This document shows positions 50,292 to 58,955 of a DNA stretch of 63,165 nt, piece after piece (the stretch's first letter is position 1; every line of letters begins with the position of its first letter). A program made the translations under genes and the position numbers. The notes under the pieces were generated by a model. That model saw only the letters and a program-made list of their open reading frames with translations, ran no database searches and was not told the DNA's origin. The DNA comes from Azospirillum oleiclasticum (GTDB lineage Bacteria > Pseudomonadota > Alphaproteobacteria > Azospirillales > Azospirillaceae), in contig NZ_JABFFR010000054.1 of NCBI RefSeq assembly GCF_013423485.1, positions 1-63,165 on the forward strand, read 5' to 3'.

Positions 50292-51305
50292 ATGACCCTG
50301 CCGACCCTTGAACGTCCGGACGCCGTCCCGCGCGACGCCGCCACCTTCGCCCTGCCGGGCTCGCCGCGGATCGCGGTGCTGATCCCCTGCTACAACGAGG
50401 AGCCGTCCATCGCCGCGGTGGTGCGCGATTTCCGCGCGGCGCTGCCGGGGGCCGTGGTGTACGTCTACGACAACAACTCCCGCGACCAGACGGTGGAGCG
50501 GGCGCGCGACGCCGGGGCGGTGGTGCGGCACGAGCCCCTGCAGGGCAAGGGCAACGTGGTGCGCCGCATGTTCGCCGACGTGGAGGCGGACGTGTATGTG
50601 TTGGTCGACGGCGACGACACCTACCACGCCGCCTCCGCCCCGCTGCTGGTGCGACGGCTGTGGGAGGACCGGCTGGACATGGTGAACGCGGCGCGTACGG
50701 GGGGTGGTGCGGCCGCCTACCGCCCCGGCCACCGCGCCGGCAACCGCCTGCTGACCGGGCTCGCCGCGCGCATCTTCGGCAAGCGCGTCAACGACATGCT
50801 GTCGGGCTACCGGGTCTTTTCCCGGCGCTTCGTGAAGAGCTTCCCGGCGCTGTCCACCGGCTTCGAGACGGAGACCGAGCTGACCGTGCACGCGCTGGAG
50901 CTGCGCATGCCGGTGGCCGAGCTGGCCACCCCCTACAAGGAGCGCCCACCCGGTTCGAGCTCGAAGCTCAACACCATCCGCGACGGCGTGCGCATTCTCA
51001 GGACCATCGCCGTGCTGGTGAAGGAGGAGCGGCCGCTGCCCTTCTTCGCCGGCTTCGCCCTGCTGTTCGCCCTGCTCTCGGTCGGGCTGGCCGGGCCGGT
51101 GGTGGGCGACTGGCTGGAGACCGGGCTGGTGCCGCGGCTGCCCACGGCGGTGCTGTGCACCGGGCTGATGCTGCTGGCCTTCCTGTCGCTGGCCTGCGGG
51201 CTGGTGCTGGACACCGTCACCCGCGGCCGGCGCGAGATGAAGCGCATGCGGTATCTCGCCGTCCGCGGCCCCGGCGTGGAGCCCGGTGTGGAGAAGACGG
51301 GGTGA
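50292..51305 (+). CDS. GT2 polyprenyl-phosphate glycosyltransferase-like protein
   Basis: The 337-residue protein has RIAVLIPCYNEEPSIAAVV, the metal-binding VLVDGDDTYH, MLSGYRVFSRRFVKSFP and a C-terminal pair of membrane helices (FFAGFALLFALLSVGLAG and AVLCTGLMLLAFLSLACG). This is the layout of GtrB/DPM1-like enzymes that load sugar onto undecaprenyl phosphate. It starts 7 bases after the HlyD gene and may be co-transcribed. GtrA and a flippase-like protein lie within 4 kb, which fits a GtrAB-like system. Confidence 0.85.
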   Translation: MTLPTLERPDAVPRDAATFALPGSPRIAVLIPCYNEEPSIAAVVRDFRAALPGAVVYVYDNNSRDQTVERARDAGAVVRHEPLQGKGNVVRRMFADVEADVYVLVDGDDTYHAASAPLLVRRLWEDRLDMVNAARTGGGAAAYRPGHRAGNRLLTGLAARIFGKRVNDMLSGYRVFSRRFVKSFPALSTGFETETELTVHALELRMPVAELATPYKERPPGSSSKLNTIRDGVRILRTIAVLVKEERPLPFFAGFALLFALLSVGLAGPVVGDWLETGLVPRLPTAVLCTGLMLLAFLSLACGLVLDTVTRGRREMKRMRYLAVRGPGVEPGVEKTG

Positions 51306-51312
51306 GGCCGCT

Positions 51313-52635
51313 CTACCGACCGGCGAAGCCGCTCCAGCCGAGATCGCGCAGCATCGCGGCGCGGGCGCGCACAGCCCCGGCGTCGGGATAGATCAGCATC
51401 AGGCACGCGTCGGGCGCGCTGTCCGCGGCGGGCAGGCAGGCCAGCCCGGCGGCGAGCTGGCCGGAGCGGGCGTCGAGGTAGGGCCGGCTCTGCCAGCCGG
51501 CCAGCAGCAGCAGCCCCGTCACCACCGCCGCCAGCCCGGCCCCGGCCACGCGTGGCAGGACCCGGCCCGGCAGGCGGCGCAGCGCCAGGATGCCCAGCGC
51601 GATGGCCGACAGGGCGAAGAGCTGGCCGAGCGTCACGTAGCGGCTGCCCAGCGCCTGGGCCACCCCGAAGACCACGCGCCCCAACCCGGTGACCAGCGCG
51701 TTGGCGCCGGTGAAGGCGGCCAGCGCCAGCCAGGGCAGCAGCCGGGCGCGCTCGTGCCAGCCGGTGGCCAGAAGCCAGCCCGCGCAGCCCAGCACCGCCG
51801 CGAGCATCAGGAACCCGTACAGGTCGGGGGTGAGGCCGAGCAGGTCGCCGCGCACCAGCGGGCTGACGAGATAGCTGGCGATGTAGGCCAGCAGCGGTCC
51901 GGGGTTCGCCAGCACCTCCAGCGGCGGGACGGAGCCGGGGATCACCGGCCGGAACCAGCCCGCGAAGAACACGGCGCAGCTCGCCACCGCCACCACCACC
52001 CAGGCCGCGGCCAGGGGCAGCCGCCGGGGGCGCGGGTGCAGCAGGATCATCAGCAGCCCGGCGGGCCACAGCATGATGCCGCTGGCGACGCTGAACTGCA
52101 CCACGCCGGCCGCCGCCGCCGCCCCGGCCAGCGCCGGCCAGGGGTTGCGCGCCGCCAGCGCGCGGTCGAGCAGCAGCACCGTGCCCAGCGTCGCCAGCAG
52201 GCTGAGGAACCATTGAATCTGCCAGCCCCACAGCCAGTTCTCCCACTGCGTCAGCGAGAACAGCAGCAGCGACAGCACGAAGGGCGTCCACAGCCGCAGC
52301 GCCGTCCCGGCCCCCGCCAGCAGTGGCCGGAGCATCGCCAGTGCCACCCCCAGCGCCGCCAGCGCCAGCGCGAGGCTGACCGCCAGCTCGGCTCGGATGT
52401 CCCAGCCGGTCAGCGGCGCCAGCCCCACCATGATCAGGTTCGGGAAGAACATCCGGTGTTCGTTGTGCTGGTGGAGCAGATCGGCGAGCGCCAGCGTCCC
52501 GTCCCGCTGCTTCACCAGCAGCGGCACCAGCTCCCACTGGTCCCAGAAGGGAACGTTCACCCCATAGGCGAAGATGACGGCGGCGGTCACGGCGACCGGC
52601 AGGGCGGCGAGGAGGATCTGGAGCGGGCGGATCAT
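51313..52635 (-). CDS. Multi-pass membrane protein, possible GT-C type transferase
   Basis: The 440-residue protein has about ten membrane helices. After the first helix it has NVPFWDQWELVPLLVKQRDG and then HQHNEHRMFFPNLI, acidic and histidine residues in the first periplasmic loop as in GT-C enzymes that use lipid-linked sugars. I know this FWDQW...HNEHR pattern as a conserved family of unknown function in surface-polysaccharide loci. The actual reaction is not known. It converges with the GT2 gene with a gap of 7 bases. Confidence 0.6.
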   Translation of the reverse strand: MIRPLQILLAALPVAVTAAVIFAYGVNVPFWDQWELVPLLVKQRDGTLALADLLHQHNEHRMFFPNLIMVGLAPLTGWDIRAELAVSLALALAALGVALAMLRPLLAGAGTALRLWTPFVLSLLLFSLTQWENWLWGWQIQWFLSLLATLGTVLLLDRALAARNPWPALAGAAAAAGVVQFSVASGIMLWPAGLLMILLHPRPRRLPLAAAWVVVAVASCAVFFAGWFRPVIPGSVPPLEVLANPGPLLAYIASYLVSPLVRGDLLGLTPDLYGFLMLAAVLGCAGWLLATGWHERARLLPWLALAAFTGANALVTGLGRVVFGVAQALGSRYVTLGQLFALSAIALGILALRRLPGRVLPRVAGAGLAAVVTGLLLLAGWQSRPYLDARSGQLAAGLACLPAADSAPDACLMLIYPDAGAVRARAAMLRDLGWSGFAGR

Positions 52636-53032
52636 CGGATGCGGGCAGGGGGCGGGGAGGACGGGGTGGGGAGGAAGGCGCGGTGACCGCGCGCGGGACG
52701 GGGTGCCGGCACCTTAGCGGTCCCGTCCAGCCGAAACCAGCCGGATCCCGTCGGATGGTCCCCGTCCCGGGACGGGCTGCGACCTTTCGGCCCGCCGCCC
52801 CCGCCCCTTCGGATGCCCCCTTCGCTCCCGCCGGCGGCGCGGGCGGCGGGCCGGGTCCGGCCGGGCTACCCCATCGCCGGTGATTGGTCGGGCCGTGAGT
52901 GCGTCGATAGCGTGTTTCCGGTCACTCCCGAACGGCACGCTCGACCTTCCCGCTCCACGCCTGCCGCCGCCGCAACCGGTGCGGTGCCGCCGTCGCTGCC
53001 GGCTTCCCGCCCACAGGACAGGACCCAGCCCC
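52636..53032 (+). other. 397-bp divergent intergenic region
   Basis: The region separates two divergent genes and is GC-rich. I see no hexamer pair with proper spacing, no strong hairpin and no convincing small gene. Confidence 0.3.
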
Positions 53033-54040
53033 ATGCGCGGATCGCTCACCAGCACCGGTCTTCCGTTCGCCCGGAACGGGCGGGGTTTCCTGAAGCAGGC
53101 GGAGACCGTCGCGGTCGTCACCGCCGCGCTGTTCGCCGCCGGTGCCGCGCTGGCCGGCATCCTTCTGGGCATGGACGAGTTCTTGGCCCTGCTGGGCCGG
53201 CTCAGCCCCTGGCTGATCGGCGGGATGCTGGCGCTGTCGCTGGTCAATTACGGGCTCCGGGCGTGGCGCTGGCACCTGTTCGGCCGCAAGCTCGGGGTGG
53301 AGGTGCCGTTCGGGCGCACGGTGCTCTACTACGCCGCCGGCTTCGCCCTGACCACCACCCCCGGCAAGCTGGGGGAGCTGCTGCGGCTGTGGCTGCTGGA
53401 GCGCGGGCATGGCTATCCCTACCAGCGCACCACGCCGCTGTTCATCGGCGACCGGGTGGGCGACGCCAACGCCATCCTGCTGCTCTGCCTCGCCGGGCTG
53501 GGTGCCTTCGGCGGCCATGTCTGGGTGACGGCGGGGGCGCTGCTGCTGGTGGGGGCGGGGACGCTGCTGCTGCTGAAGCCGCGGCTGCTGGCGCGGCCGC
53601 TGCTGCTCGCCTATGGGGTGGTGGGGCGCTGGCCGCGGCTGTTCGCCGGGGTGCGCACCAGCCTGCGCCACACCGCCCGCTTCTTCACCCCGCGGCTCTA
53701 CCTGGCGGCGCTGCTGCTCGGCACCGCCGGCTGGCTGGCCGAATGCCTGGCCTTCCACATGGTGCTGGAGGCGCTGGGGGCGGCGGTGAGCTTCCAGCAG
53801 GCGGTGTTCGTCTTCGCCTTCTCGATGCTGGTGGGGGCCGCCTCGATGCTGCCGGGCGGGCTGGGCTCGACCGAGGCGGTCATGGTCGGGCTGCTGGCCG
53901 CCATCGGCGTGGAGATCCACACCGCCGTCGCCGCCGTGGTCATCCGCGCCACCACCCTGTGGTTCGCGGTGGGGCTGGGGCTGGCCGCCCTGCCGGTGGC
54001 TTTGGGCCGCGCCCGCCGGGTGGCGGTGGCGCGGGGGTAG
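53033..54040 (+). CDS. Flippase-like / LPG synthase TM-domain protein
   Basis: The 335-residue membrane protein has about eight helices and the conserved ALSLVNYGLRAWRWHLFGRKLG, FALTTTPGKLGELLRLWLL and a late GGLGSTEAVMVGLLAAIGVE typical of the lysylphosphatidylglycerol synthase TM/AglD-like family. Members act in lipid modification or lipid-linked sugar transport; lacking the soluble LPG synthase domain, this one is more likely a transporter or accessory protein. The ATG at 53033 is chosen because the in-frame sequence before it is low complexity. Confidence 0.78.
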   Translation: MRGSLTSTGLPFARNGRGFLKQAETVAVVTAALFAAGAALAGILLGMDEFLALLGRLSPWLIGGMLALSLVNYGLRAWRWHLFGRKLGVEVPFGRTVLYYAAGFALTTTPGKLGELLRLWLLERGHGYPYQRTTPLFIGDRVGDANAILLLCLAGLGAFGGHVWVTAGALLLVGAGTLLLLKPRLLARPLLLAYGVVGRWPRLFAGVRTSLRHTARFFTPRLYLAALLLGTAGWLAECLAFHMVLEALGAAVSFQQAVFVFAFSMLVGAASMLPGGLGSTEAVMVGLLAAIGVEIHTAVAAVVIRATTLWFAVGLGLAALPVALGRARRVAVARG

Positions 54041-54050
54041 GGCGTCCCGC

Positions 54051-54476
54051 TCACGCTGTCTTGCGGCGGGCGAAGCTGAAATGCTTGTGGCCGAGGTAGC
54101 TGGTGAAGACCGGGATGACCACGCCGATGGCGTGCGCCACGGCCTCCGGGTGGAAGGTGAAACCGACCGCCGGGAAGGCGTATTCCGCCAGCCCCACCGA
54201 GACCAGCCAGACCTGCGCCGCGGCGACCAGATTGACCAGCCCGAAGCGCAGGAACTCCTCCCGCCGGGAGCGGCCGGAGGCCTGGAAGACGAACAGGCGC
54301 GACAGGATCCAGGCGGTGGTCATGCCGCAGAGATAGGCGGCGATCACCGCCCAGCGGTAGTCCATCACCGCGCTGAAGCCGAAGCGGCTGCCCAGATTGA
54401 CCAGGGCGGCCAGCCCGCCGGTCACCAGGAAGCGGGCGAACTCGTTCCCCGCCAGCCGTTCCAGCACGGCCTTCAC
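54051..54476 (-). CDS. GtrA family membrane protein
   Basis: The 141-residue protein has four membrane helices and GtrA-type motifs: FARFLVTGGLAALVNLGSRF at the start, AYLCGMTTAWILSRLFVF, and a C-terminal TSYLGHKHFSFARR. GtrA proteins are thought to help move polyprenyl-phosphate sugars. Its GTG start overlaps the stop of the upstream flavoprotein gene (GTGA). It is the last gene of the DprE-like operon, as a GtrA protein sits next to dprE1 in mycobacteria. Confidence 0.85.
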   Translation of the reverse strand: MKAVLERLAGNEFARFLVTGGLAALVNLGSRFGFSAVMDYRWAVIAAYLCGMTTAWILSRLFVFQASGRSRREEFLRFGLVNLVAAAQVWLVSVGLAEYAFPAVGFTFHPEAVAHAIGVVIPVFTSYLGHKHFSFARRKTA

Positions 54477-55756
54477 GCCACCCGCTCCGCCATCTCGCGG
54501 GCGATCCGCACGCTCTCGGAAATGCCGCGGTCCTCGGGGTAGTAGACGGAGGTGTCGGCGATCTGCAACCCGCGCACGGCGCTGACCACCGGCGGCAGGC
54601 TGTCGAGGAAGCCCGGCGGGCAGACGGGCTGGGCGTGTTTCAGCCGCCCGACCGCCGAGTCGAGGCGGTCGTCCTCCGTCAGCTCCGGGTTGATCGTCCG
54701 CAGATAGCCGAAGGACTCACTTATGAACGCCTCGTCGTCCCGCGCGAAGCTCGGGTTGGTCACCGGCATGTAGTAGGGGACATAGACGATGTGGTCGGCG
54801 CCGAGCGGCCGCAGGTTGGAGAACTCCACGATGCCCGGCACCGCCATGCGCCGGTCGTTGATGTTCAGCCAGAAGTTCCTCGTCACCGCGCGCCGCAGCT
54901 TGTGGATGACGCAGACCACGCCGATGTTGCGCTGCGCCGCGTAGCCGGCCTTCGCATCGGCCGGCAGGCCGGGGATCATGCGCGGCACCAGCGGCAGCGG
55001 CACCGTGCTGATGACGGCACCGAAGGGCCGGCGCTCGCCTCCGGCGGTGACGCCGGTGACCGCACCCTCCTCCACATGCACCTCGCCCACCGGGCAGCCC
55101 AGCCGGATCTCCCCGCCCATGGCCGTGATGCGGTCCACCAGGGCCCGGACCAGCGTCTCCGACCCGCCCTCGATGTAGCCCAGCTCCTCCTGCATCAGGC
55201 TGCGGCGGGAGGTGCCGACGCGCTTGATGCGGGTCCACAGCCAGGCGGCGGAGATGTCGTGGCTGTGCTCGAAGAACTTCAGCGTGAACAGCTTCTCCCA
55301 CAGCACCGACCACACCCGCTCGCCCCCCCAGGCGCGCACCCAGTCGTCGGCGGCGATGCGGTCGAGCTTTTTCCAGTCCGACCGCTTGGTGGAGGTGAAC
55401 ATCTGCGCCCCGTAGCGCAGCTTGGAGACGATATCCAGGTGCGGGAAGCGCAGCAGTGAGACCGGGTCGCCCCAGGGGTGCAGCTCGCCCTCGTAGAAAT
55501 AGCCCATGGAGGTCGGGCGCCAGCGCATGGCTTGGCCGATCCCCAGCTCGTCCATCAGCTCGAAGGTCGGGCGGTCGGCCTTGCAGACGAAGTGGTAGAA
55601 GCGCTCCAGGCTCAGCCCGCCGAAGTCGAAATGGGCGGCCATGCCGCCCGCCACGGAATCCGCCTCAAAGAGGGTGACCCGGTGCCCGGCCTTCAGCAGA
55701 TGGTAGGCGGCGGCGAGCCCCATGGAGCCAGCACCGATCACGGCGACGTCGGTCAT
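54473..55756 (-). CDS. FAD-dependent oxidoreductase (amine-oxidase / mutase-like)
   Basis: The 427-residue flavoprotein begins DVAVIGAGSMGLAAAYHLLKAGHRVTLFEAD, a classic dinucleotide-binding motif, followed by GGMAAHFDFGG. The IADTSVYYPEDRGISESVRIAREMAE C-terminus closes the FAD site, as in the amine oxidase/UDP-galactopyranose mutase-like superfamily. Its substrate is unknown. In this operon, sugar or lipid-linked sugar oxidation is plausible. It follows the SDR gene by 35 bases and overlaps GtrA. Confidence 0.8.
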   Translation of the reverse strand: MTDVAVIGAGSMGLAAAYHLLKAGHRVTLFEADSVAGGMAAHFDFGGLSLERFYHFVCKADRPTFELMDELGIGQAMRWRPTSMGYFYEGELHPWGDPVSLLRFPHLDIVSKLRYGAQMFTSTKRSDWKKLDRIAADDWVRAWGGERVWSVLWEKLFTLKFFEHSHDISAAWLWTRIKRVGTSRRSLMQEELGYIEGGSETLVRALVDRITAMGGEIRLGCPVGEVHVEEGAVTGVTAGGERRPFGAVISTVPLPLVPRMIPGLPADAKAGYAAQRNIGVVCVIHKLRRAVTRNFWLNINDRRMAVPGIVEFSNLRPLGADHIVYVPYYMPVTNPSFARDDEAFISESFGYLRTINPELTEDDRLDSAVGRLKHAQPVCPPGFLDSLPPVVSAVRGLQIADTSVYYPEDRGISESVRIAREMAERVA

Positions 55757-55791
55757 GCGCGTCAGAACTCCAGACTTCAGACTTCCAGGCC

Positions 55792-56733
55792 TCAGAATTC
55801 CAGGATCACGTCGGCGTAGGGGCCGGGCCCGTAGGTGCGGCGCACCGCCTCCTCGAAGGGCGTGGCGGGCACCTGGAAGATGTCCCACCAGGGGATCAGC
55901 TCGAACTCGTCGGGGGTGACGAGGGCCTTGAGCTGCTTGGTGGTGAAGGGGGTGTTGGGGTTGGCCAGCCCGGCCAGCTTCAGCATCGCCCAGAAGCTCC
56001 AGTAGGGGATGCGCAGGATGGGGGTGCGGGCGCCGACGGTGCGCTTGATGGTGCGGATGATGTCGATGTAGTCCACCCGCTCCCGCCCGGTGATGTTGTA
56101 GGCGCCGGTGGCGCGCGTCTTCAGGCAGGACAGGATGATCCGGCAGAAGTCGATGGCGTAGAGCGGCTGGCGCATGTAGCGGCCGGAGCCCGGCACCGGG
56201 AACACCGGCACCCGCCGCATGAAGCGCGACAGCCAGCCCAGATGCTTGCGGTCGAACCAGCCGAACATCAGCGTCGGGCGCAGGGTGCAGTGGGGGATGC
56301 CGCTGGCGTCGACGATCGCCTCCTGCGCCTTCTTGGTCTCGGTGTACCAGTCGCGCGCCATGGAGTTGACGACCGAGGAGCTGATGTGGACGAGGTAGGG
56401 CACGCCGTGCGCCTTGCAGGCGGCCAGCGCCCGCTCGGTGGACAGGATGTTGTTGCGGCGGAACTCCTCCTCCACCTCGCCGCCGATCTGGGCTTGCAGC
56501 ATCACCACGGCGGCGGCCCCTGCGGTCGCCTGTTCCCAGGCGCCGGGCCCGGCCATGTCGGCCTCGATGGCGGTCAGCTCCGGGTGCAGGCGGCGCAGGA
56601 TGGCGAGGTTGGCGCTGTGCTTGTCGACGATGACGAGGTTGGAGAACCCCTCCTCCTTCAGCAGCACCACGAGGTTCTGGCCGACCAGCCCGGCGCCGCC
56701 ATACAGCACGATCTTGTCGGTGGGCTTGAGCAT
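55792..56733 (-). CDS. NAD-dependent epimerase/dehydratase family protein
   Basis: The 313-residue protein has IVLYGGAGLVGQNLVVLL (NAD(P)-binding glycine-rich loop), HISSSVVNSMARDWYTETK with a Y-x3-K pair, and RPTLMFGWFDRKHLGWLSR. These place it among the atypical and extended SDRs that act on nucleotide or lipid-linked sugars. It lies between the DprE2-like and FAD-oxidoreductase genes of the same operon. The substrate is not known. Confidence 0.78.
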   Translation of the reverse strand: MLKPTDKIVLYGGAGLVGQNLVVLLKEEGFSNLVIVDKHSANLAILRRLHPELTAIEADMAGPGAWEQATAGAAAVVMLQAQIGGEVEEEFRRNNILSTERALAACKAHGVPYLVHISSSVVNSMARDWYTETKKAQEAIVDASGIPHCTLRPTLMFGWFDRKHLGWLSRFMRRVPVFPVPGSGRYMRQPLYAIDFCRIILSCLKTRATGAYNITGRERVDYIDIIRTIKRTVGARTPILRIPYWSFWAMLKLAGLANPNTPFTTKQLKALVTPDEFELIPWWDIFQVPATPFEEAVRRTYGPGPYADVILEF

Positions 56734-56745
56734 CTTTCGGAAACC

Positions 56746-57486
56746 TTACAGGCGGGTGCGGCGGAAGACGGCGTCGGGCAGCAGGCGGATGATCAGCAGG
56801 ATCCAGCGCCAGAACCAGGGGGTGTAGAGCACCGCGGGGCCGCGGTCCAGCGCCCGGCGGATGTCGGCCGCCACCCGCTCCGGCTTGGCCCACAGCGGCC
56901 CGCCCTTGGGCAGGGCGGCGGTCATGGGGGTGTCGACGAAGCCCGGCTTGACCAGCGTGACCGCCACGTTGCTGCGCCCCAGCCGGTGCCGCAGCCCCTG
57001 CACGAAGACGCCGAGCCCGCCCTTGGCGCTGCCGTAGACATAGTTGCTGCCCCGCCCGCGGTCGCCGGCGACCGAGCCGATGACGGCGATCGAGCCGCGG
57101 TTCTGCCGCTCCATGACGGGGGCGAGTGCCGTCAGCAGCGACACCGGGCCGAGGAAGTTGGTGGTCAGCTCGGCCCGCGCGAGGCCCGCGTCCGCCTCGC
57201 AGGCGGCTTGGTCGGACAGCGTGCCGTGGGCGATCAGCACCGCGTCCAGCCCGTCGAGTGCCGCGCGCGCGCGCTCCACCAGCTCCGGGTGGCGGTCGAG
57301 GTCGTTGAGGTCGGCCACCGCGGTGGTCACCGCCGCCGCCCCGCGGGCGCGCAGGTCGGCCGCCAGCGCCTCCAGCCTTGCGGCGTTGCGCGCCACCAGG
57401 AACAGGCTGGCGCCCTCGGCGGCGTAGAGGCGGGCCACCGCCCCGGCGATGGCCGAGGTGGCGCCGAAGACGGCGAGGCGGGTCAT
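56746..57486 (-). CDS. SDR reductase, DprE2-like
   Basis: The 246-residue short-chain dehydrogenase has RLAVFGATSAIAGAVARLYA, the SVAGDRGRGSNYVYGSAKGGL active site with Y-x3-K, and a hydrophobic C-terminal WFWRWILLIIRLLP that may hold it at the membrane. In mycobacteria DprE2 reduces the 2-keto intermediate made by DprE1 to give decaprenyl-phospho-arabinose. The start overlaps the stop of the DprE1-like gene (ATGA), which strongly supports the pairing. The pentose involved here is inferred. Confidence 0.85.
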   Translation of the reverse strand: MTRLAVFGATSAIAGAVARLYAAEGASLFLVARNAARLEALAADLRARGAAAVTTAVADLNDLDRHPELVERARAALDGLDAVLIAHGTLSDQAACEADAGLARAELTTNFLGPVSLLTALAPVMERQNRGSIAVIGSVAGDRGRGSNYVYGSAKGGLGVFVQGLRHRLGRSNVAVTLVKPGFVDTPMTAALPKGGPLWAKPERVAADIRRALDRGPAVLYTPWFWRWILLIIRLLPDAVFRRTRL

Positions 57487-58922
57487 GGGCGGGGACTCGG
57501 GCTGGGGCTGTGGGAAGGGGGGCTGTCGGAAGGGCCAGGGGAGGGGCCAAGGGAAGGCTGATCGACCGGGACGCTCACCCGCCGCCAGAAGCTGGACGAG
57601 AAGCGGGGGTCGATGTGGGCGGCGAACTCCCGCCAGCGGGGATAGCCGCTCTGGAAGAGGCCGGCCGGCATGCGCCCGTCCTTGGCCGGGTAGAGGCGGC
57701 CGCCGGCCTCCGCCACGATGGCGTCGAGCCGGTCGAGCAGCGCGTGGGTCGCCGCCCCGGTGTTGGGGAAGTCGAGCGCCAGCGTGGCCCCCGGCATGGG
57801 GAAGGACAGCAGCCCCGGCGACGGCACGTCGCCCAGCGTCTTCAGCACGGCGAGGAAGGACCCCTGGCCCGCCGCGGCGATGGTTTCCAGCAGTGCGCGC
57901 ACCGTTTCCGGCGCACCGGCGGTGGGGACCGCGCACTGGTACTGGTAGAAGCCGCGGGCGCCGTACATGCGGTTCCACAGCCCGATGGCGTCCAGCGGGT
58001 AGAAGACAGGGTCGTAGTGCACGGTGCCGCGCGTGCCGCCGGCCGGGATGCGGCGGCGGTAGAGCGCGTTGAAGGCGGTGATGCTGGCCTTGTTGAGGGC
58101 GAAGCCCGGGAAGTCCAGCGGCACCGACAGGCGCGGCTCGTAGGCGGTGCGGGGCTTCGCCCCGGCCGGGGCCTCGCCGGTGTGGCGGGAGCGGGTGAAG
58201 ATGCCGCGCCCCAGCGCGCGGCCCTTCGCCAGGCAGTCGATCCAGGCGACCGAATACTCCCAGCCCGCCAGCGACTCCTCGCTGAGCGCGAAGAAATCCT
58301 CCAGCGTCTCGTAGCGGATGTCCTCGCTCTCCATCCACGGTCCCGGCACCGGCTTCAGCCGGATGGCGGCCCGCAGGATCAGCCCGGTGAGGCCGAGCCC
58401 GCCGATGGTGGCGGCGAACAGCTCCGGGTTGTCGGCCATCGAGCAGTCGAGCACCCGCCCGTCCGAGCGCAGCAGCCGCAGCCCCGCCACATGCCGGCCG
58501 AAGGTGCCGGCCTCGTGGTGGTTCTTGCCGTGCACGTCGTTGGCGATGGCGCCGCCGACCGTCACGAACTTGGTGCCGGGGGTGACCGGCAGGAACCAGC
58601 GCCGTTCGCTTGGTGGGGCGTGATCCAGCACCCGCAGGATGTCGGCCAGCGTGACGCCGCCCTCCACCTCCAGCAGGCCGGTTTCCCGGTCGAAGGCGAC
58701 GAAGCGGTCGAGCCCGCGCGCGTCCAGCAGCCCGCCGTCGCGGTTCAGGCAGGAATCCCCGTAGGAGCGCCCCATGCCGTAGGGGAGGACGGAGGTGGGG
58801 CCGTCCGGCGCGGCCAGCAGGGATGCCGCCTCGTCGGCGAAGCGGGGGCGGGCCACGGCGTGGGCGAAGCGGTGCGCACGGCCCCACGCCCTGTAGGTTC
58901 GGCTGTCCTGGAAACCGGTCAC
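57483..58922 (-). CDS. FAD-binding oxidase, DprE1-like
   Basis: The 479-residue protein is an FAD-linked oxidase of the vanillyl-alcohol-oxidase fold. It has LPYGMGRSYGDSCLN, PVTPGTKFVTVGGAIANDVHGKNHHEAGTFGRHV, and near the end RLYPAKDGRM and FQSGYPRW, close to mycobacterial DprE1. DprE1 oxidises C2 of decaprenyl-phospho-ribose. The partner DprE2-like and UbiA-like genes are adjacent. The last 25 residues are a Ser/Pro tail of no clear function. Confidence 0.88.
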   Translation of the reverse strand: MTGFQDSRTYRAWGRAHRFAHAVARPRFADEAASLLAAPDGPTSVLPYGMGRSYGDSCLNRDGGLLDARGLDRFVAFDRETGLLEVEGGVTLADILRVLDHAPPSERRWFLPVTPGTKFVTVGGAIANDVHGKNHHEAGTFGRHVAGLRLLRSDGRVLDCSMADNPELFAATIGGLGLTGLILRAAIRLKPVPGPWMESEDIRYETLEDFFALSEESLAGWEYSVAWIDCLAKGRALGRGIFTRSRHTGEAPAGAKPRTAYEPRLSVPLDFPGFALNKASITAFNALYRRRIPAGGTRGTVHYDPVFYPLDAIGLWNRMYGARGFYQYQCAVPTAGAPETVRALLETIAAAGQGSFLAVLKTLGDVPSPGLLSFPMPGATLALDFPNTGAATHALLDRLDAIVAEAGGRLYPAKDGRMPAGLFQSGYPRWREFAAHIDPRFSSSFWRRVSVPVDQPSLGPSPGPSDSPPSHSPSPSPRP

Positions 58923-58955
58923 GGCGGGCGGATCACGAAGGGTCAGAGGGATGGG

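Noticed and set aside
52683..52883. Small plus-strand frame in the 397-bp intergenic region
   Set aside because: It is Pro/Arg/Gly low complexity with no ribosome binding site.
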